From: Dendrocalamus latiflorus
Lineage: Eukaryota > Streptophyta > Magnoliopsida > Poales > Poaceae
Direction of reading: 5' to 3'
NCBI GenBank assembly: GCA_017311315.1
Contig: CM029613.1
Location: 1,242,501-1,306,500 of the forward strand
DNA length: 64,000 bases
Under the pieces are notes generated by a model. The model was not told the DNA's origin and did not search any database. It saw only the letters and a program-made list of their open reading frames with translations. The translations under genes were made by a program, and so were the position numbers. Of this stretch, positions 1 through 11,263 are shown one piece after another. Every line of letters begins with the position of its first letter. The first letter of the stretch is position 1.

Positions 1-633
1 TTCCGCAACCATGTAATGTGGACCCCGAGACGCGGCCTCGCCTGGCATTATCTGGGACAGGAGGCAATGTCGTGCCCAGAAAGGCCTCCACACGTGCCCT
101 CCAGCCCTCAGACACCGCCGGGCCGACCACCGGCTGTCCCCTAATGGGAAGTCCAAGAATCATCGCCACGTCCTGCAGCGTGACGGTCATCTCCCCACAG
201 GGAAGGTGGAACATGTGAGTCTCTGGTCTCCACCTGGTACTAGTACACGGAGAAAAGAATTAGTTACATACGTAAGAATATAAAAAACGAAAACAAACGG
301 ACCCAATAGAGAAAATGCACCTGTCGACGAGTGCGGTCAAAGCTGCGGGGTTAAAGACCGGCATGCCCCGCCGTACTAAGTTGGCGACCGTGTGAAGCCC
401 AGCACGGCGAAGCAGTGGGGTATAGCGGTCGTCGTATCGTATCAAGTGGAACCCATCATGGGTTCGACAATGAAGTATGTGAAGTTACTGAAAATTGCTA
501 TAAAAGTTAGCTGCGTGATGAAAACACATGTATATTTCGACAACACACGTACCTGGCCGTCCTCCGTGAGCCTGCCGCGGTGCTCTCTCTCGTAGAACTC
601 GTCTAGCAGCCGGTACCTCGCCATCCTGTGCAT
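1..633 (-). pseudogene. Plant mobile domain (PMD) protein, 5' part, truncated by window edge
   Basis: Three exon-like blocks on the minus strand encode the N-terminal part of a plant mobile domain protein, the family often labelled serine/threonine phosphatase 7 long form homolog. Exon 1 (about 633-553) contains MARYRLLDEFYEREHRG and ends at a canonical donor. Exon 2 (about 487-321) reads RTHDGFHLIRYDDRYTPLLR and then LLRRAGLHTVANLVRRGMPV. Exon 3 (233-1) reads WRPETHMFHLPCGEMTVTLQ and then DVAMILGLPIRGQPVV. The exon 2/3 junction is clean: AG donor side at 321, acceptor at 235-234, giving LVDR-W. The exon 1/2 junction is not: the only acceptor in phase puts a TAA at the start of exon 2. I therefore call it a probable pseudogene. 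The PMD is a domain shared by host genes and Mutator/gypsy transposons. The rest of the gene lies beyond the left edge. Confidence 0.72.
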
Positions 634-689
634 TCAAAAATACGTTAATTAATGATAAGAATAACAAAAAATCGTAAAAACATATGTAT

Positions 690-1385
690 TTCTAAATATT
701 CATCAATCTCGCTGAAATCAAACCCTAAAAACATATGTATTTCTAAATCAAACCCTAAATCTAAACTTTCATCAATCTCGCTCAAATCAAACCCTAAAAA
801 CATATCTATTTCTAAATCAAACCCTAAAAACATATGTATTTCTATATCAAACCCTAAAAACATATGTATTCATAAAATAGACCCTAAAAACATACGTATT
901 TCTAAAAATTTAGAAATCTCGCTCAAACCAAACCCTAAAAACATGTGTATTTCTAAATCAAACCCTAAATCTAAGCATTCATCAATCTCGTTGAAATCAA
1001 ACCCTAAAAACATATGTATTTCTAAATCAAACTTTAAATCTAAACTTTCATCAATCTCGCTCAAATCAAACCCTAAAAACATATCTATTTCTAAATCAAA
1101 CCCTAAAAACATATGTATTTCTATATCAAACCCTAAAAACATATGTATTTATAAAATGGACCCTAAAAACATATATATTTCTAAAATGGACCCTAAAAAC
1201 ATATGTATTTCTAAAAATTTATAAATCTCGCTCAAACCAAACCCTAAAAACATGTGTATTTCTAAATCAAACCCTAAATCTAAACATTCATCAATCTCGC
1301 TCAAATCAAACCCTAAAAACATATGTATTTCTAAATCAAACCCTAAAAACATATGTATTTCTAAAAATCAAACCCTAAAAACGAA
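690..1385. repeat. 30-bp minisatellite with telomere-like CCCTAAA core
   Basis: About 700 bp of tandem units, mostly 30 bp, built on AACCCTAAAAACATATGTAT followed by TTCTAAATCA. Some units are longer, with inserts such as CATCAATCTCGCTCAAATCA. Because the main period is a multiple of three, both strands stay open for hundreds of bases and give repetitive peptides (NPKNICISKS on plus, MFLGFDLEIH on minus). I regard these as by-products, not genes. The array lies immediately upstream of the minus-strand PMD pseudogene, so it may have been part of its promoter or leader. The CCCTAAA core matches the plant telomere heptamer, but the array is interstitial and not made of pure heptamers. Confidence 0.9.
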
Positions 1386-1689
1386 TCTATACACATTACT
1401 ACTGTTACATTACGCATATCTATTGAAAATCCAACCTAAAACCGAGCCAAATTGAAATAATTTCATCTAGAGTTTCAAATCTTCCCACACGAAATGTATC
1501 TCAAATAATCCATATTTATTGCAAAAAATCAAGGGAAAGGAGGGGGTTCACCTTGCTTACTCGATTTGGAAATAAAATCGCGAGAATAACGAATGGATTT
1601 GAGTTGATTTTGAGGGGGAAGGAAGTGGCGGCGGTGGTTGCTTCGGCTTGGGCTGAACAGAGTGAGGGGGTGGGGGGCCGGGGGGCCGC

Positions 1690-1885
1690 GCTCGGGCTTA
1701 AGTCCCAGAGCACGGCGCCACGGCCGTTAGCGCCCAACATACACAGCACGACGCCATGAGCTTTGGCGCCGATCATTGCCACCGTGGATCCTACGTGGCC
1801 ACTCACGGCGCCAAAGAATATGGCGCCGTGCTGTGTATATTGGACGCTATATAATTTGGCGTCGTGTTAAGGGTCCATTTTTGCA
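1690..1885. repeat. GGCGCC-rich short repeats
   Basis: The palindromic hexamer GGCGCC recurs within about 200 bp (GGCGCCACGG, TTTGGCGCCGATC, CACGGCGCCAAAG, ATGGCGCCGTG), next to sequence mentioning TTTGGCGTCGTG. The copies face both ways and give small imperfect inverted repeats. Nothing coding is evident. It may be part of the terminal or leader region of the PMD-related element to the left. Confidence 0.45.
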
Positions 1886-1954
1886 AATCTTTTCTCCAGG
1901 GGTCCATCCGTAAAAAAACTTTCAAAATTTGAGCTAAAAAGCAAAAATTTTACG

Positions 1955-2180
1955 TGGGTGATCTAGTGCAGTACCCAGTGCACTGGACCAGCACAAATAT
2001 CATTCGTGAACCACAAAAGCAAAGCTCGTGCATGGGTGGATGGGTGATCTAGTGCAGTACCCAGTGCACTGGACCAGCACAAATATCATTCGTGAACCAC
2101 AAAAGCAAAGCTCGTGCATGGGTGGATGGGTGGTCTAGTGCAGTACCCAATGCACTGGACCAGCACAAATATCATTATCG
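1955..2180. repeat. 86-bp tandem repeat, about 2.6 copies
   Basis: A unit beginning GTGATCTAGTGCAGTACCCA and ending CATGGGTGGATGG starts near 1959, 2045 and 2131, a period of exactly 86 bp. The first two copies are nearly identical. The third breaks off after GGACCAGCACAAATATCATT. No coding content is evident. Confidence 0.88.
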
Positions 2181-2454
2181 GGTCGGTACCCAGACCCCGG
2201 TGCGCGGCGATGCAGCACGCAAACCAAGAGGAATTGGGTGTACCAGCATGGCGCTGAAGCTCTCTTTGTAACGCACGGTAGTAACTCCTCAGTAAAAGAA
2301 CATCTAGTGTAAACTAGTACTACATGATGGTCGAGTAAATAAGTGTAAAGGCAGGACTAGACCTGTAGAGGTCAAGGGTCTGATGCTTGCATTTACTTAC
2401 TTGGACCAAGTACAAGCATGAACGGCGTCAACAAGGCGTTAAACTTCGAACTAA

Positions 2455-2680
2455 AGACCCTGTTCACAAGTGTTTTGGCTATTGTCTGCGATTTTTAGCT
2501 GATTACGACATAAATTAAGGAAGCAAAAACCACTCATGTTAAGAAACAATTTTATTTCAAACAACTCCTACAATAACTCTTATAAACGATTTATAAAAAC
2601 TACCCTAAGAAGTCACTTCATTTTAAAAACTGGCTTTTAAAAGGTAAAAAAACAAAAGAATACTGTTTAGAACAGGGCTA
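2455..2680. mobile_element. MITE-like element with CCCTGTTC termini
   Basis: An AT-rich block of about 225 bp is bounded by GACCCTGTTCACAAGTG on the left and TACTGTTTAGAACAGGGCT on the right. Their ends form an imperfect terminal inverted repeat (CCCTGTTC against GAACAGGG). Grass genomes carry many short non-autonomous elements with CCTGTTC ends. I could not fix a target-site duplication, so the superfamily is open. Confidence 0.5.
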
Positions 2681-2989
2681 TAGTCTATCTAGCGTTCAGC
2701 GCTTAGGTAGGTATTACGCGTATACCCAAAGTATAAGCCTTGCTCAGCAGTCAGCACCATATTGCTCCTACCCTTTTGAATGCCAACATCCTTGGTAACG
2801 TAACCCCTTAGCATAACTCGGAACTTATGTTGACAACAGTTGAGCACATAGCAAATTCACAAAGCATAGAACGGGCAAGTCAGCTGAATACCACCAGGAC
2901 AAGCACACAAAGCAAACCAACACCTTACATTTCCCCCTCTTGCCATGAGAAAGAGCTTACAGAACGGAGACCTGACGTATTCTTCATCG

Positions 2990-3146
2990 AAAAAATTGAT
3001 CATATACCCTCCATTTAGATGGAAATTGAGGATTTACCCTCCTGGCCCACGTGTCAGTGACTTATAATGACCCCACGTGTCATTGAGATGTGGAAGGTAA
3101 ATCCTCAATTTCCCAACTAAAGGGAGGGTATATGATCCAATCTCCC
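2990..3146. mobile_element. Foldback MITE with about 55-bp arms
   Basis: The left arm ATTGATCATATACCCTCCAT continuing through AAATTGAGGATTTACC is matched in reverse by GGTAAATCCTCAATTTCCCA followed by GGGAGGGTATATGATCCAAT. The centre holds two copies of CCACGTGTCA. The arms make up most of the 157-bp block, so its transcript would form a hairpin. I see no clear target duplication. Confidence 0.7.
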
Positions 3147-3619
3147 TTCTTCATCACATCCTTCGCATTTATGTATGCCAACGGGAAGCTCAATAACAAC
3201 ACGGTATCAACAGCATGGAGTACCACGTAAATCTCACCTAACAAAGAGAGAACACGTGTGTCAGAACTCAAAATTCACTGCAACACTAATAATTCGAACG
3301 CCTTCAATTGTCGACAACCTGCAATAGCACCAGCCCATTAGGATAATCACTGCGAATGACTATAGTAAGGATTTAAACACCTTCAACTGTCAAACCTGCA
3401 AAGGAGCAGTGTCAAGTTTGTCAACGCTGTTATGTATCGCTTGTGATAGCGAGCAACTGAGCACAGCATATCCTATGATTCTGGAATGTTCATGGAGTGC
3501 GTGTAGGAGCAGGATATATGCACAGACTGGAGCAGGATATGCGCTACTGCTGCTTCAAGTTTGAGCTACAGAAACAATACTAACATCTAGTCGCTGAAGG
3601 CGTGCAGTACCATGTAACA

Positions 3620-3866
3620 TACTTCCTCCGTTTTTACTTTGGTTTTTCACAGTCTTCGAGATATAACTTTAATTGCTACTTTTTTAATTTTATACTAAAA
3701 TATACTAATAAAATTATAATATTATGAAATTATTTTTAACGATAAATCTAATAATATAATTTTCATATAGCCAATCTAAATAGTTTTAAATTTATTGGTG
3801 GTTAACTTTTAGAAAATTTGATAACACGGATTCTAAGAAGTCAAGTAAAAAAGAACGAAACGAGTA
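3620..3866. mobile_element. Stowaway-like MITE
   Basis: The termini CTTCCTCCGTTTTTACTT (left) and AAGAACGAAACGAG (right, the complement of CTCGTTTCGTTCTT) resemble the CTCCCTCCGT ends of Stowaway (Tc1/mariner-type) MITEs. TA dinucleotides flank both ends (3620-3621 and 3865-3866), as expected for this group. The interior is AT-rich and non-coding. Confidence 0.65.
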
Positions 3867-4529
3867 CTAAAATATCCTTCTTGGATGAAAAGATTGAACA
3901 ACCACTCATGACTCGGATGCAGTGTACAAGGGATGCCACAATACTCATTTATGACAAAGCAAAAAATAAAAGGTAGATTTAGGGGAACATCACAAAAATT
4001 GCACTGGAATTTATAAATATTGATAAAATTAAAAAAATGGCAAACTAGACTTACAAAGGTAGTCAAAAGGTACGGCTGACTCTTAAATTAGTTTTTAGCT
4101 CTCTCTCAGATCCAACTACCTCTTTTTATTAGAATAACTTGATGCAACACTTTTTTTCCAAGCCTGCTGTAGAATCTAGGAAATCCTTGCAGCAAATTGT
4201 AACCCAAGTGAGAAACAAAATGGATAATAATTGGAATCGGATTCTGAACAAGCTTCCGAAGTGTAATAAAATGATACTCCAAAACTGGTTATTCACTGTG
4301 ATAAAACAATCTTGAAGTGAATGCCAGGCAATAATATCCTTACAAATACATAATAAGTGAAAGATAACAAATACGATCAGAAAGACCTACATTAATGAAC
4401 ATTCCAATAGGCACACTGAATAGGACCTATGCACGAGTGACAAGCATTTATGATCTAATGTCTACTGGCAAAGAATTTTCCATATGTTACTCTCGAGGCT
4501 TAAGTGTAAGGGCAGGGCCACAGACCACC

Positions 4530-4653
4530 GGATTGAGATCCTCTGCCGTCGACTGCACCGTGACGTCGTCACTGACGCGTGGGCCCGTGAGCGGGGGGAC
4601 CCACGCGTCAGTGACGACGTCACGGTGCAGTCGACGGCAGAGGAACCGAATCC
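4530..4653. mobile_element. Mutator-type foldback MITE with 9-bp target duplication
   Basis: A 124-bp near-perfect hairpin. The arm CCTCTGCCGTCGACTGCACC continuing through GTGACGTCGTCACTGACGCG is mirrored on the right. The outer ends are GGATTGAGATCC and GGAACCGAATCC. The 9-bp sequence CAGACCACC occurs directly before (4521-4529) and after (4654-4662). A 9-bp duplication with long inverted repeats is the mark of Mutator-like elements. The element lies about 250 bp past the stop codon of the MLN51 homolog, within or just beyond its 3' UTR. Confidence 0.88.
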
Positions 4654-4904
4654 CAGACCACCACCACTTGATATAAACAAACAGAAAAGAACAAAAGGAA
4701 CAACAATGGAGGACATACTCAGCATGCAATAGGAGGTCATGTGTACCTGGCATTTCTTGGGATACTAAATAGCCCAAAGTGCTACAGACCAGACACTAAG
4801 TGTTGCAAAGACTCAGGAAGGCCTCGTTGAGATAATAGATCTTGCGCAAGTCTTACACTGACCCAAAGCTGATTATGAGCCCTCATTAATTATCATCGCC
4901 ATGT

Positions 4905-7900
4905 TCATTGGCCAAAGTTCATCTCCGAGTATCTGTAACAAGATGTAAATTGGTATTAACAAAGTTTAACACACAGTGTTGAACCAGAAAGCATACGGCA
5001 AACAGAATGGACATATCTTTAAACGTACCGGCGAGGTTTACTTTGGCGTTGACTAAGCTCATCATTTACAACCTCTGAAAAAGGTGAAAATGTCTCAAAA
5101 CATTTCCATGATAATAAACGAGGAGAAACTACTAACATATCTGAAATTAAATACCAATAAAAATAATCAAGTAGAAAAAAAGAAATGAAAAGGGAATAAA
5201 GCTGTTTTACCTGTTATTTCTGGGGACTTCAACCGAGAAGGGGCATTGCTTGCACTAGGTTCTCTGTATGGAGAAGCAACAAGATGAAACAACAACAGTC
5301 ATTCATACTTATTTTATTGGAAAGGAATATATATGAATATAAGCTGCGATAAGAAATCCAAAACCCTGTACTGTGCATCATATTAGGGCATGAGACCGAC
5401 ATACCTAGGAGAAACTGATGAAGATGCCTGTTCAGACGATCGGGAATAATAGCTGCCATCCACAGCTATATAAGGTGAGCCATAAGTTGCTCCTAAAGCT
5501 CCAGAGGCACCAGTCAATATTGGTAGCCTAATTTCATTCAGATGCAACCCAAAAAAAGGGTAAAAGCTAATTATGAATGTCATATTCAACTGAATAAATG
5601 CTACAACATTACACCAATTTGTGCAAGCAGTATAAAACTATGTAATATCAAACAAAATTGATTTAAATCACCCTGACCAGTCATAATAAACTCGATGGGT
5701 TAACGACAATGCAAATACCCCATCATCGTACCAACAGCAGTGCACTAACTTCATGGAGTACAATACCACATCATATCAAACTGAGGTCTACAAAACAAAG
5801 CAATGGTTCTTCCAAAAGTTTCAGAGATAATTAACTCCTTACCAAGCCATCTCAGAATTGCTGAGGCCAAGTTGTTGTTGAGACACAAATCCTGGTACAG
5901 CCATACCGATAGAAGGAACACCAGGTCCACCTGGATGCTGGCCTCCAAACTGCATAACTGTATGAAAGAAAACAATTATTAGTTAGGTTGATACAATATG
6001 TGCAGGATTGTTAGTATCCATTTACTAAGAGATGATAACCCTGAGAGCATCATACTATGCATTTGGAAATTGGAATCCAATCCATTTCTTTGAAATAACC
6101 AACTAAAATTTACTGCTAAAAGCATTCCGGAGCGTTGCTCTGGATAGAAAACTTGATTCAAACTCACTTCAATGGAGCACCAATCTTATGGGGAAAAAAC
6201 TAGTTTTCAGAAATAACACTACATGTTTAAAGTAGCTTGTTTGTTTGATGCTTGACAGACATACACAACTGCTATAGATCATAGTAGTGTAACATCTCTG
6301 TCAATATTTTCCCACAAAATGCACAGTAGCTTGTACATCCATAGTATCAATTGAGACATAAGATCCTTTAGATGGTTGAATTACTTCTTTTTTCCCTCGT
6401 TCATGTTAACTTTTAGCACTCGTGTTATTACATTATTATTTCACTGAATAACAATACAAACCTGGCAAAAGAGCTGGGGCGCCATGGAAACCTTGGTCAC
6501 CAAGTGTAAGGCCCATCGCTCCTGTAGCCCCGAGAACATGAGCTCCACCATAAACAAAAGAAGCACGCTCTTCTCGCTGATCACCATGTTGTCCCTTTAC
6601 TGTCAATCGAGCAATAGCTTCGTTTGATCCACGAGGTGAACAAATTTCAGTGTCTTCAGTCAAAACTGTTGATGTGGGTTGTGTGGAAGATGGAGTTTTA
6701 TCACTACTACCGAATCGTGCACCAAACATCTGGAAAGGCATCCTTGATGCGGATTGAGAAGATGATTGAATTGACCTTTGTTGAACAATTGGATGTGGGG
6801 ACTGAACAGAATCTCTAGTGACTTGATTAGTTGCTACAGGAAATGGACTATTTGATGATGACGCAGATGAATGCAATGCAGGACTATCCATGCCCTTTAT
6901 AGCAGCTTCAACATGCAACTTGTCATGCACAACAGATGGTACAAAAGACTTCCCTCTCATTATGGGGGCATATTGTGGGGTTGGAGAAACATACTCCATA
7001 CCAAGGGGGGATGAGAAGGGCCTACTAGCGGTACTAGGTTGTGCATTCCCCCTCTGACTAATTGGGAGTTCCCGATGGGACGACTTCGAAGGGTAAAAGG
7101 GTGGTGAAGCCGAATTCAAGTTTGATGCAAAGGTTTGCTTAATTGGAAAACCTTCTTCAGACCGAGAATTTGAAATTTGAGATTGGTGTTTTCCCAAGTT
7201 TGCATTTGAAGAAACATTTTCAGGATTCTGTGATCTGAAATACAATAACAAAAACAAACATACTGCTGTAAGTTCTATATCAAAACAAAAAAGGTGCTAA
7301 GACCACAAAGAAGAAACCTTCCACTCACTTATTGTTTTGCTCTGAAGATATCTCAGTGGTACGCCTCCAACGTGGTTGGTAACGTCTAGAGCCTCTCCCT
7401 TGAATTAATCTTGGTGCATTCTTATGACTTTTGGCATCGCCATAGTAAGTGTGAGATTCTTTTGGAACAACCTCAAAGTTATTGACATCATCATAATGAG
7501 CATGAGATGGTTTGGTAGCTCTATTCTTCCCATTATCAAACGATACCCATCGAGCATTCTTGATATTATCATGGTAAATATGAGATTCCTTTGGGACATA
7601 ACTGTACTTCTTGTTACCATCATGATAGTATGTTTGAGATCTGTTGCCTCTGAAATTACCACGGCTCACACCATGAGTTCTACCACCAGGTCCCCCACCA
7701 CGTCCTCTAAAGCGGCCTCTCGGCTTTCTTCTTGTCTAAAAGTACAGTTGATAAAAGAAGCATCTTGGTAAGAAAAGATGCATCAATAGTTCAATACATA
7801 TAAAATAAGAAAACAAAATACTCACATATTCATTATGAGAATTGTGCAAATTCATCTCATCAAATCTGTCATGGACCCACGCTTGCTCCTCTTTAGGATT

Positions 7901-10688
7901 CCACAACTTTCTATTACCCATCATTTTCCTGAATTGATAATATGGATATATTAGGCAGAATTGAAACCTGGGTTCATCATGAATATTGAGAGAATGAAAT
8001 CAAGCATCACATCAGCTTTCCTGATGTTGAGGTAGATCATTCATGCAAATATAACCAAAGTTCTCTATCCCAGTTGAGTTCAGCACCAAGATCACTGGTT
8101 GGATTGCTGGCTCACCGGTCGGACCATGATATTTTTTTAGAAAAAATGTAACAATATATGCAAAATGTAAATTCTGCAAGCAACATCTCATAGTTCAACT
8201 ATACTCCCTCTATTCATGGAGTATAGCTGTATAAGTCATTTTATGCTTTTGCTTTTGTTCCGCACTGAAGTCAATCTACCTCTTTGAGACAAATTTGCCA
8301 CAGTTCCATCCAATACCCTTCCCCTCTTTGATTGTGTGGCTACTAAGTATGTATGGGGTGTTATTGGATTATTTTTGGGAGCCAATTTTAGGCCTGGTTT
8401 TTTTAACCAATACCTGTGGTGGGCTAGTCATTATCTACTTAGTAAATCAAGTTTTCAAATGGTTGGTTTGTTAGCTGTATGCTGGGCTATGTAGAAATTA
8501 GGCTATGTAGAAATTAAGGAACAAGACAAGTTTTGAGAAGAAATTGATTAGATCTCCAACTGAGATCATTTGTTATATATGCACCTTTCTAAAATTTTGG
8601 GCAGGACTTCACAAGGAAGAGGAGAAAGCGGTCTGGTTGCTGGCGCCAATATGCTGCAGAGTGAAGTCCTCAGAATACATACTGTTGGAACAGGGATTGC
8701 CCAAAGGAATAGCAAGCAGGATGAATGATGTCTGCTGCGCATTCAAGGGGATGAAGTCCCTCTGGAGTAGTTGAAGATTGGGAGCAATTGAAGATGACAA
8801 AAGACACAAAAAAAACCCTGAATCCAAAGAGAAAATCTAGAGAGGAAAAATGGAAAACGTTGATGTGAATGCTTGTTCTATTGATGCAGATGTAATAGGA
8901 CTTCTAAACCAAATCATAGTCGTAGTTTGGGTTTCGTTTTGTGCCTTCTTTATTCGAGTTATTCTCGGAGGGTTTGGTGCTCTTCGGAAAATAACAATTG
9001 AATGAGGAGATTCTTTTTTCTGATCTGTAATAAGGTGATACTAGAAAACGTTGGAAGTATTCACTCCATTATCTGGTGGTAATGGAATCCGGGTGAGCCC
9101 GTTTGAAAAAACAAAAAAAAAAAACCTTCCCTTCATAACTTCATTGCACCATTCTACCTGTAATAAACATTTTATCTTAAATTAGGTCATTTCATCATTT
9201 TACCACACATTTTATTCTTGTGCTAAAAGCTAGAATGACGTATAATATATAATGGAGGGGTTTAGTAGCTCACAGGCTTGTGTATATTTCCGTTGGTTGA
9301 CATCACACGCTAAACCACATCCAACTTTGTAAGGTTCGTACTTTCCAAACTAGAGGGAGTGTGCTAAATCCCTGGTGCACGCAATATTAAAAATTTGGAG
9401 CCAGTTCGATCCAAGCTGTTTGTGACTGGACCTCCACAGAACATGCAATTTCAACAATGCTTAAATTCAACTGTTATATATTACATGCATTTACGCCTTA
9501 TACATTATGTTGATGTTTTTTCTGATTTTGTCTATTTGTATCATTGTATCAGTAATTTTTTTCGTAATATGCTGTATCAGGTTATCCGCATATCCATATC
9601 GTAGCGCTCTGGTGTCATGTATCGCCATATCATTATTGGTGCAGCCTAGTAAACTGTGTTTCAGCTCGGCGTGGGTACTGCAGTTCTGGTTGAAACACAA
9701 ACTGGACCAGACCAGACTTCAAGTTCCAAGTTTCCCCTGTTTAATTGTTGGCCCTGTCCAGTTTTACACTAATTCTAGATCAACTTATATAAAAACAAGA
9801 TCACTCTTCCACCCGGCACCTTATACACCGTGTTTTTTTTTTTTTTTTTGCTTCATGTTTGTATACACAGCAATTAACTCTGGTAAGTAACAGTCGTGCA
9901 ATGTGACTCCCATATGTCAGTCAGTCAGTGTTTAGGCCAGTAGGCCACAAATCAAATACTAAAGTTCACTGATATCAGTCTTTGGCCTCTTCTAACATAT
10001 TTACAACACTAGCCGACATTATTCTTTGAGTAAACACAGATATAAAAGTAATTGAACATGAAACCCCCTCAAGCTGAAATTTAGATGCAACTAAACTATA
10101 CTAACTAGTAATTATCTAGATCCTATCCTACATTAATTATTCACAGAACTAATAGCAAGATAAGCAACAAATTGTAAGGTAAAAAGGCCAGAACCTTTGG
10201 CGCCCACGGCCGCGGGCCTCCTGGAAGCGGTCATCGTGCATGTAGAAGGCGCCGGTAGTCGGCACGGCATAGGGCTCGCTCCCCTTCTTCCCCTCCTCCT
10301 CTCCTGCCGCGGCCGCAGCCGCCTCATCAGCTTCCGCTTGCCGCTTCATGTCCAGTTCCCCTTCCGCTGCGGCTACCGTCTCAGTGGCCACTCCGCCCTC
10401 CCCACCATCACCATGCCCTTCCTCAAAATCCTCGTACACCTCCTCGTATTCCTCATACTCCTCCTCCTCATCTTTGTACACGCCCTCGTCGTACACCTCT
10501 GCTGCGCCTTGCCCGTCGGACTCCGTGTCGGATCCGGCCTTCCTCCGCAGCGAGGGCCTCCCTCCGTCCTCCTCCTCGTCGTCATCGCTCGCCGCGGCGC
10601 GGCGCCTCACAGCCGGGAGGGGCGCGTCGTCGAGGTCGCTCTCGTACTCCTCCTGCTCCTCCGTCTCCGCCTTCTCCTTGTCGGCCAT
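4905..10688 (-). CDS. MLN51: MLN51/CASC3 (Btz domain) homolog, exon junction complex core subunit
   Basis: Nine exons on the minus strand: 10688-10195, 7928-7826, 7735-7329, 7234-6462, 5957-5843, 5527-5405, 5263-5211, 5074-5029 and 4932-4905. All have GT-AG borders and continuous phase; together they give 713 residues. The N-terminus is strongly acidic (EEEEYEEYEEVYEDFEE). The Btz core spans the exon 1/2 junction, about residues 140-195: YAVPTTGAFYMHDDRFQ, then KLWNPKEEQAWVHDRFDEM. In the animal protein Barentsz/CASC3 this region clamps eIF4A3 and RNA. An RG-rich stretch follows (RRKPRGRFRGRGGGPGGR), then a long low-complexity Ser/Pro/Gln region. The protein ends YSEMNFGQ. Family role: nuclear and cytoplasmic exon junction complex, acting in mRNA localisation, translation and decay. 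I chose the ATG at 10688 because the acidic region is open from there. Intron 1 is long (2.3 kb). Eight small exons with intact frame argue for a functional gene. Confidence 0.93.
7929..10194 (-). other. Intron 1 of the MLN51 homolog: repeat debris
   Basis: This 2.3-kb intron holds no conserved exon that I can see. Near 8205-8225 there is a Stowaway-like end (ACTCCCTCTATTCATGGAG). At 8530-9125 there is a block ending in an A-rich tract (9108-9124), which could be the 3' end of a degraded retroposon on the plus strand. A run of about 18 T lies at 9831-9849. Short open frames here lack homology that I recognise. Confidence 0.4.
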
Positions 10689-10987
10689 TGGTGCCAACCT
10701 AGAGATCGCGAGACGAATCAGGCGAATTGGGCGAGAGAATTAGGGTTCGGGGGAGGATTTGATGGAATCTGGAAGCTTCGAGAGGCTTCCCGTGTTCCTC
10801 TGCTTCTACGCGTAGTTTTGCGATCCACGGGAGGAGATGATCAGAGGAAAGAGGATGGATGAGATTAAAAAAAAACATAAAACCGTTGGACTGTCCAAAT
10901 CCTGGAGTTAAACATATCCTTTCGTGACACTGACACAATTGGTCCACATTCCGACACTGCGCGTGGGTCCTATTGGCTAGGAGATAC

Positions 10988-11263
10988 GGGGTGATCGGTT
11001 GGTTTCAGCTTTTAACTTTCGGTTTATTTTTTATTATTTAAAAATTTTATCTTTTTTTAAATTTTTGTCTTTTTGTTGAGCTTTTTTACCGGTTCTTTTT
11101 TTCTCGTATTTGTTTTGTATTATATGTAATGGGCTAACATATTTTTTATATTTTTAAATTTTTTAAATTTAATTATGCTAAATAAGCTTCTGTCAGCCAC
11201 AGTGTTTTTTTCAGCCAGCTATAGTGCTTTTCAGCCATAATCCACCAAAAATAAGCCCAAATG
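10988..11263. mobile_element. AT-rich MITE, copy A of a three-copy family
   Basis: About 275 bp running from TGATCGGTTGGTTTCAGC to AATAAGCCCAAATGATCA. The same sequence is present in inverted orientation at about 20632-20905 and in diverged form at about 55620-55830. Shared blocks include GAGCTTTTTTACCGGTTCTT and CATTACATATAATACAA (as read in copy B). The ends are short imperfect inverted repeats (TGATC...GATCA). The superfamily is not determined; no clear target duplication is seen. Confidence 0.7.

Noticed and set aside
645..1352. Long open frames on both strands over 645-1352
   Set aside because: They arise because the minisatellite period is 30 bp. The peptides are the repeat itself and have no start context or domain.
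690..1385. Telomere or chromosome end
   Set aside because: CCCTAAA is only part of a 30-bp unit and unique sequence lies on both sides.
10197..10862. Plus-strand open frames of 221 and 131 codons
   Set aside because: They are antisense to exon 1 and the leader of the MLN51 homolog, whose acidic coding sequence leaves the opposite strand open.
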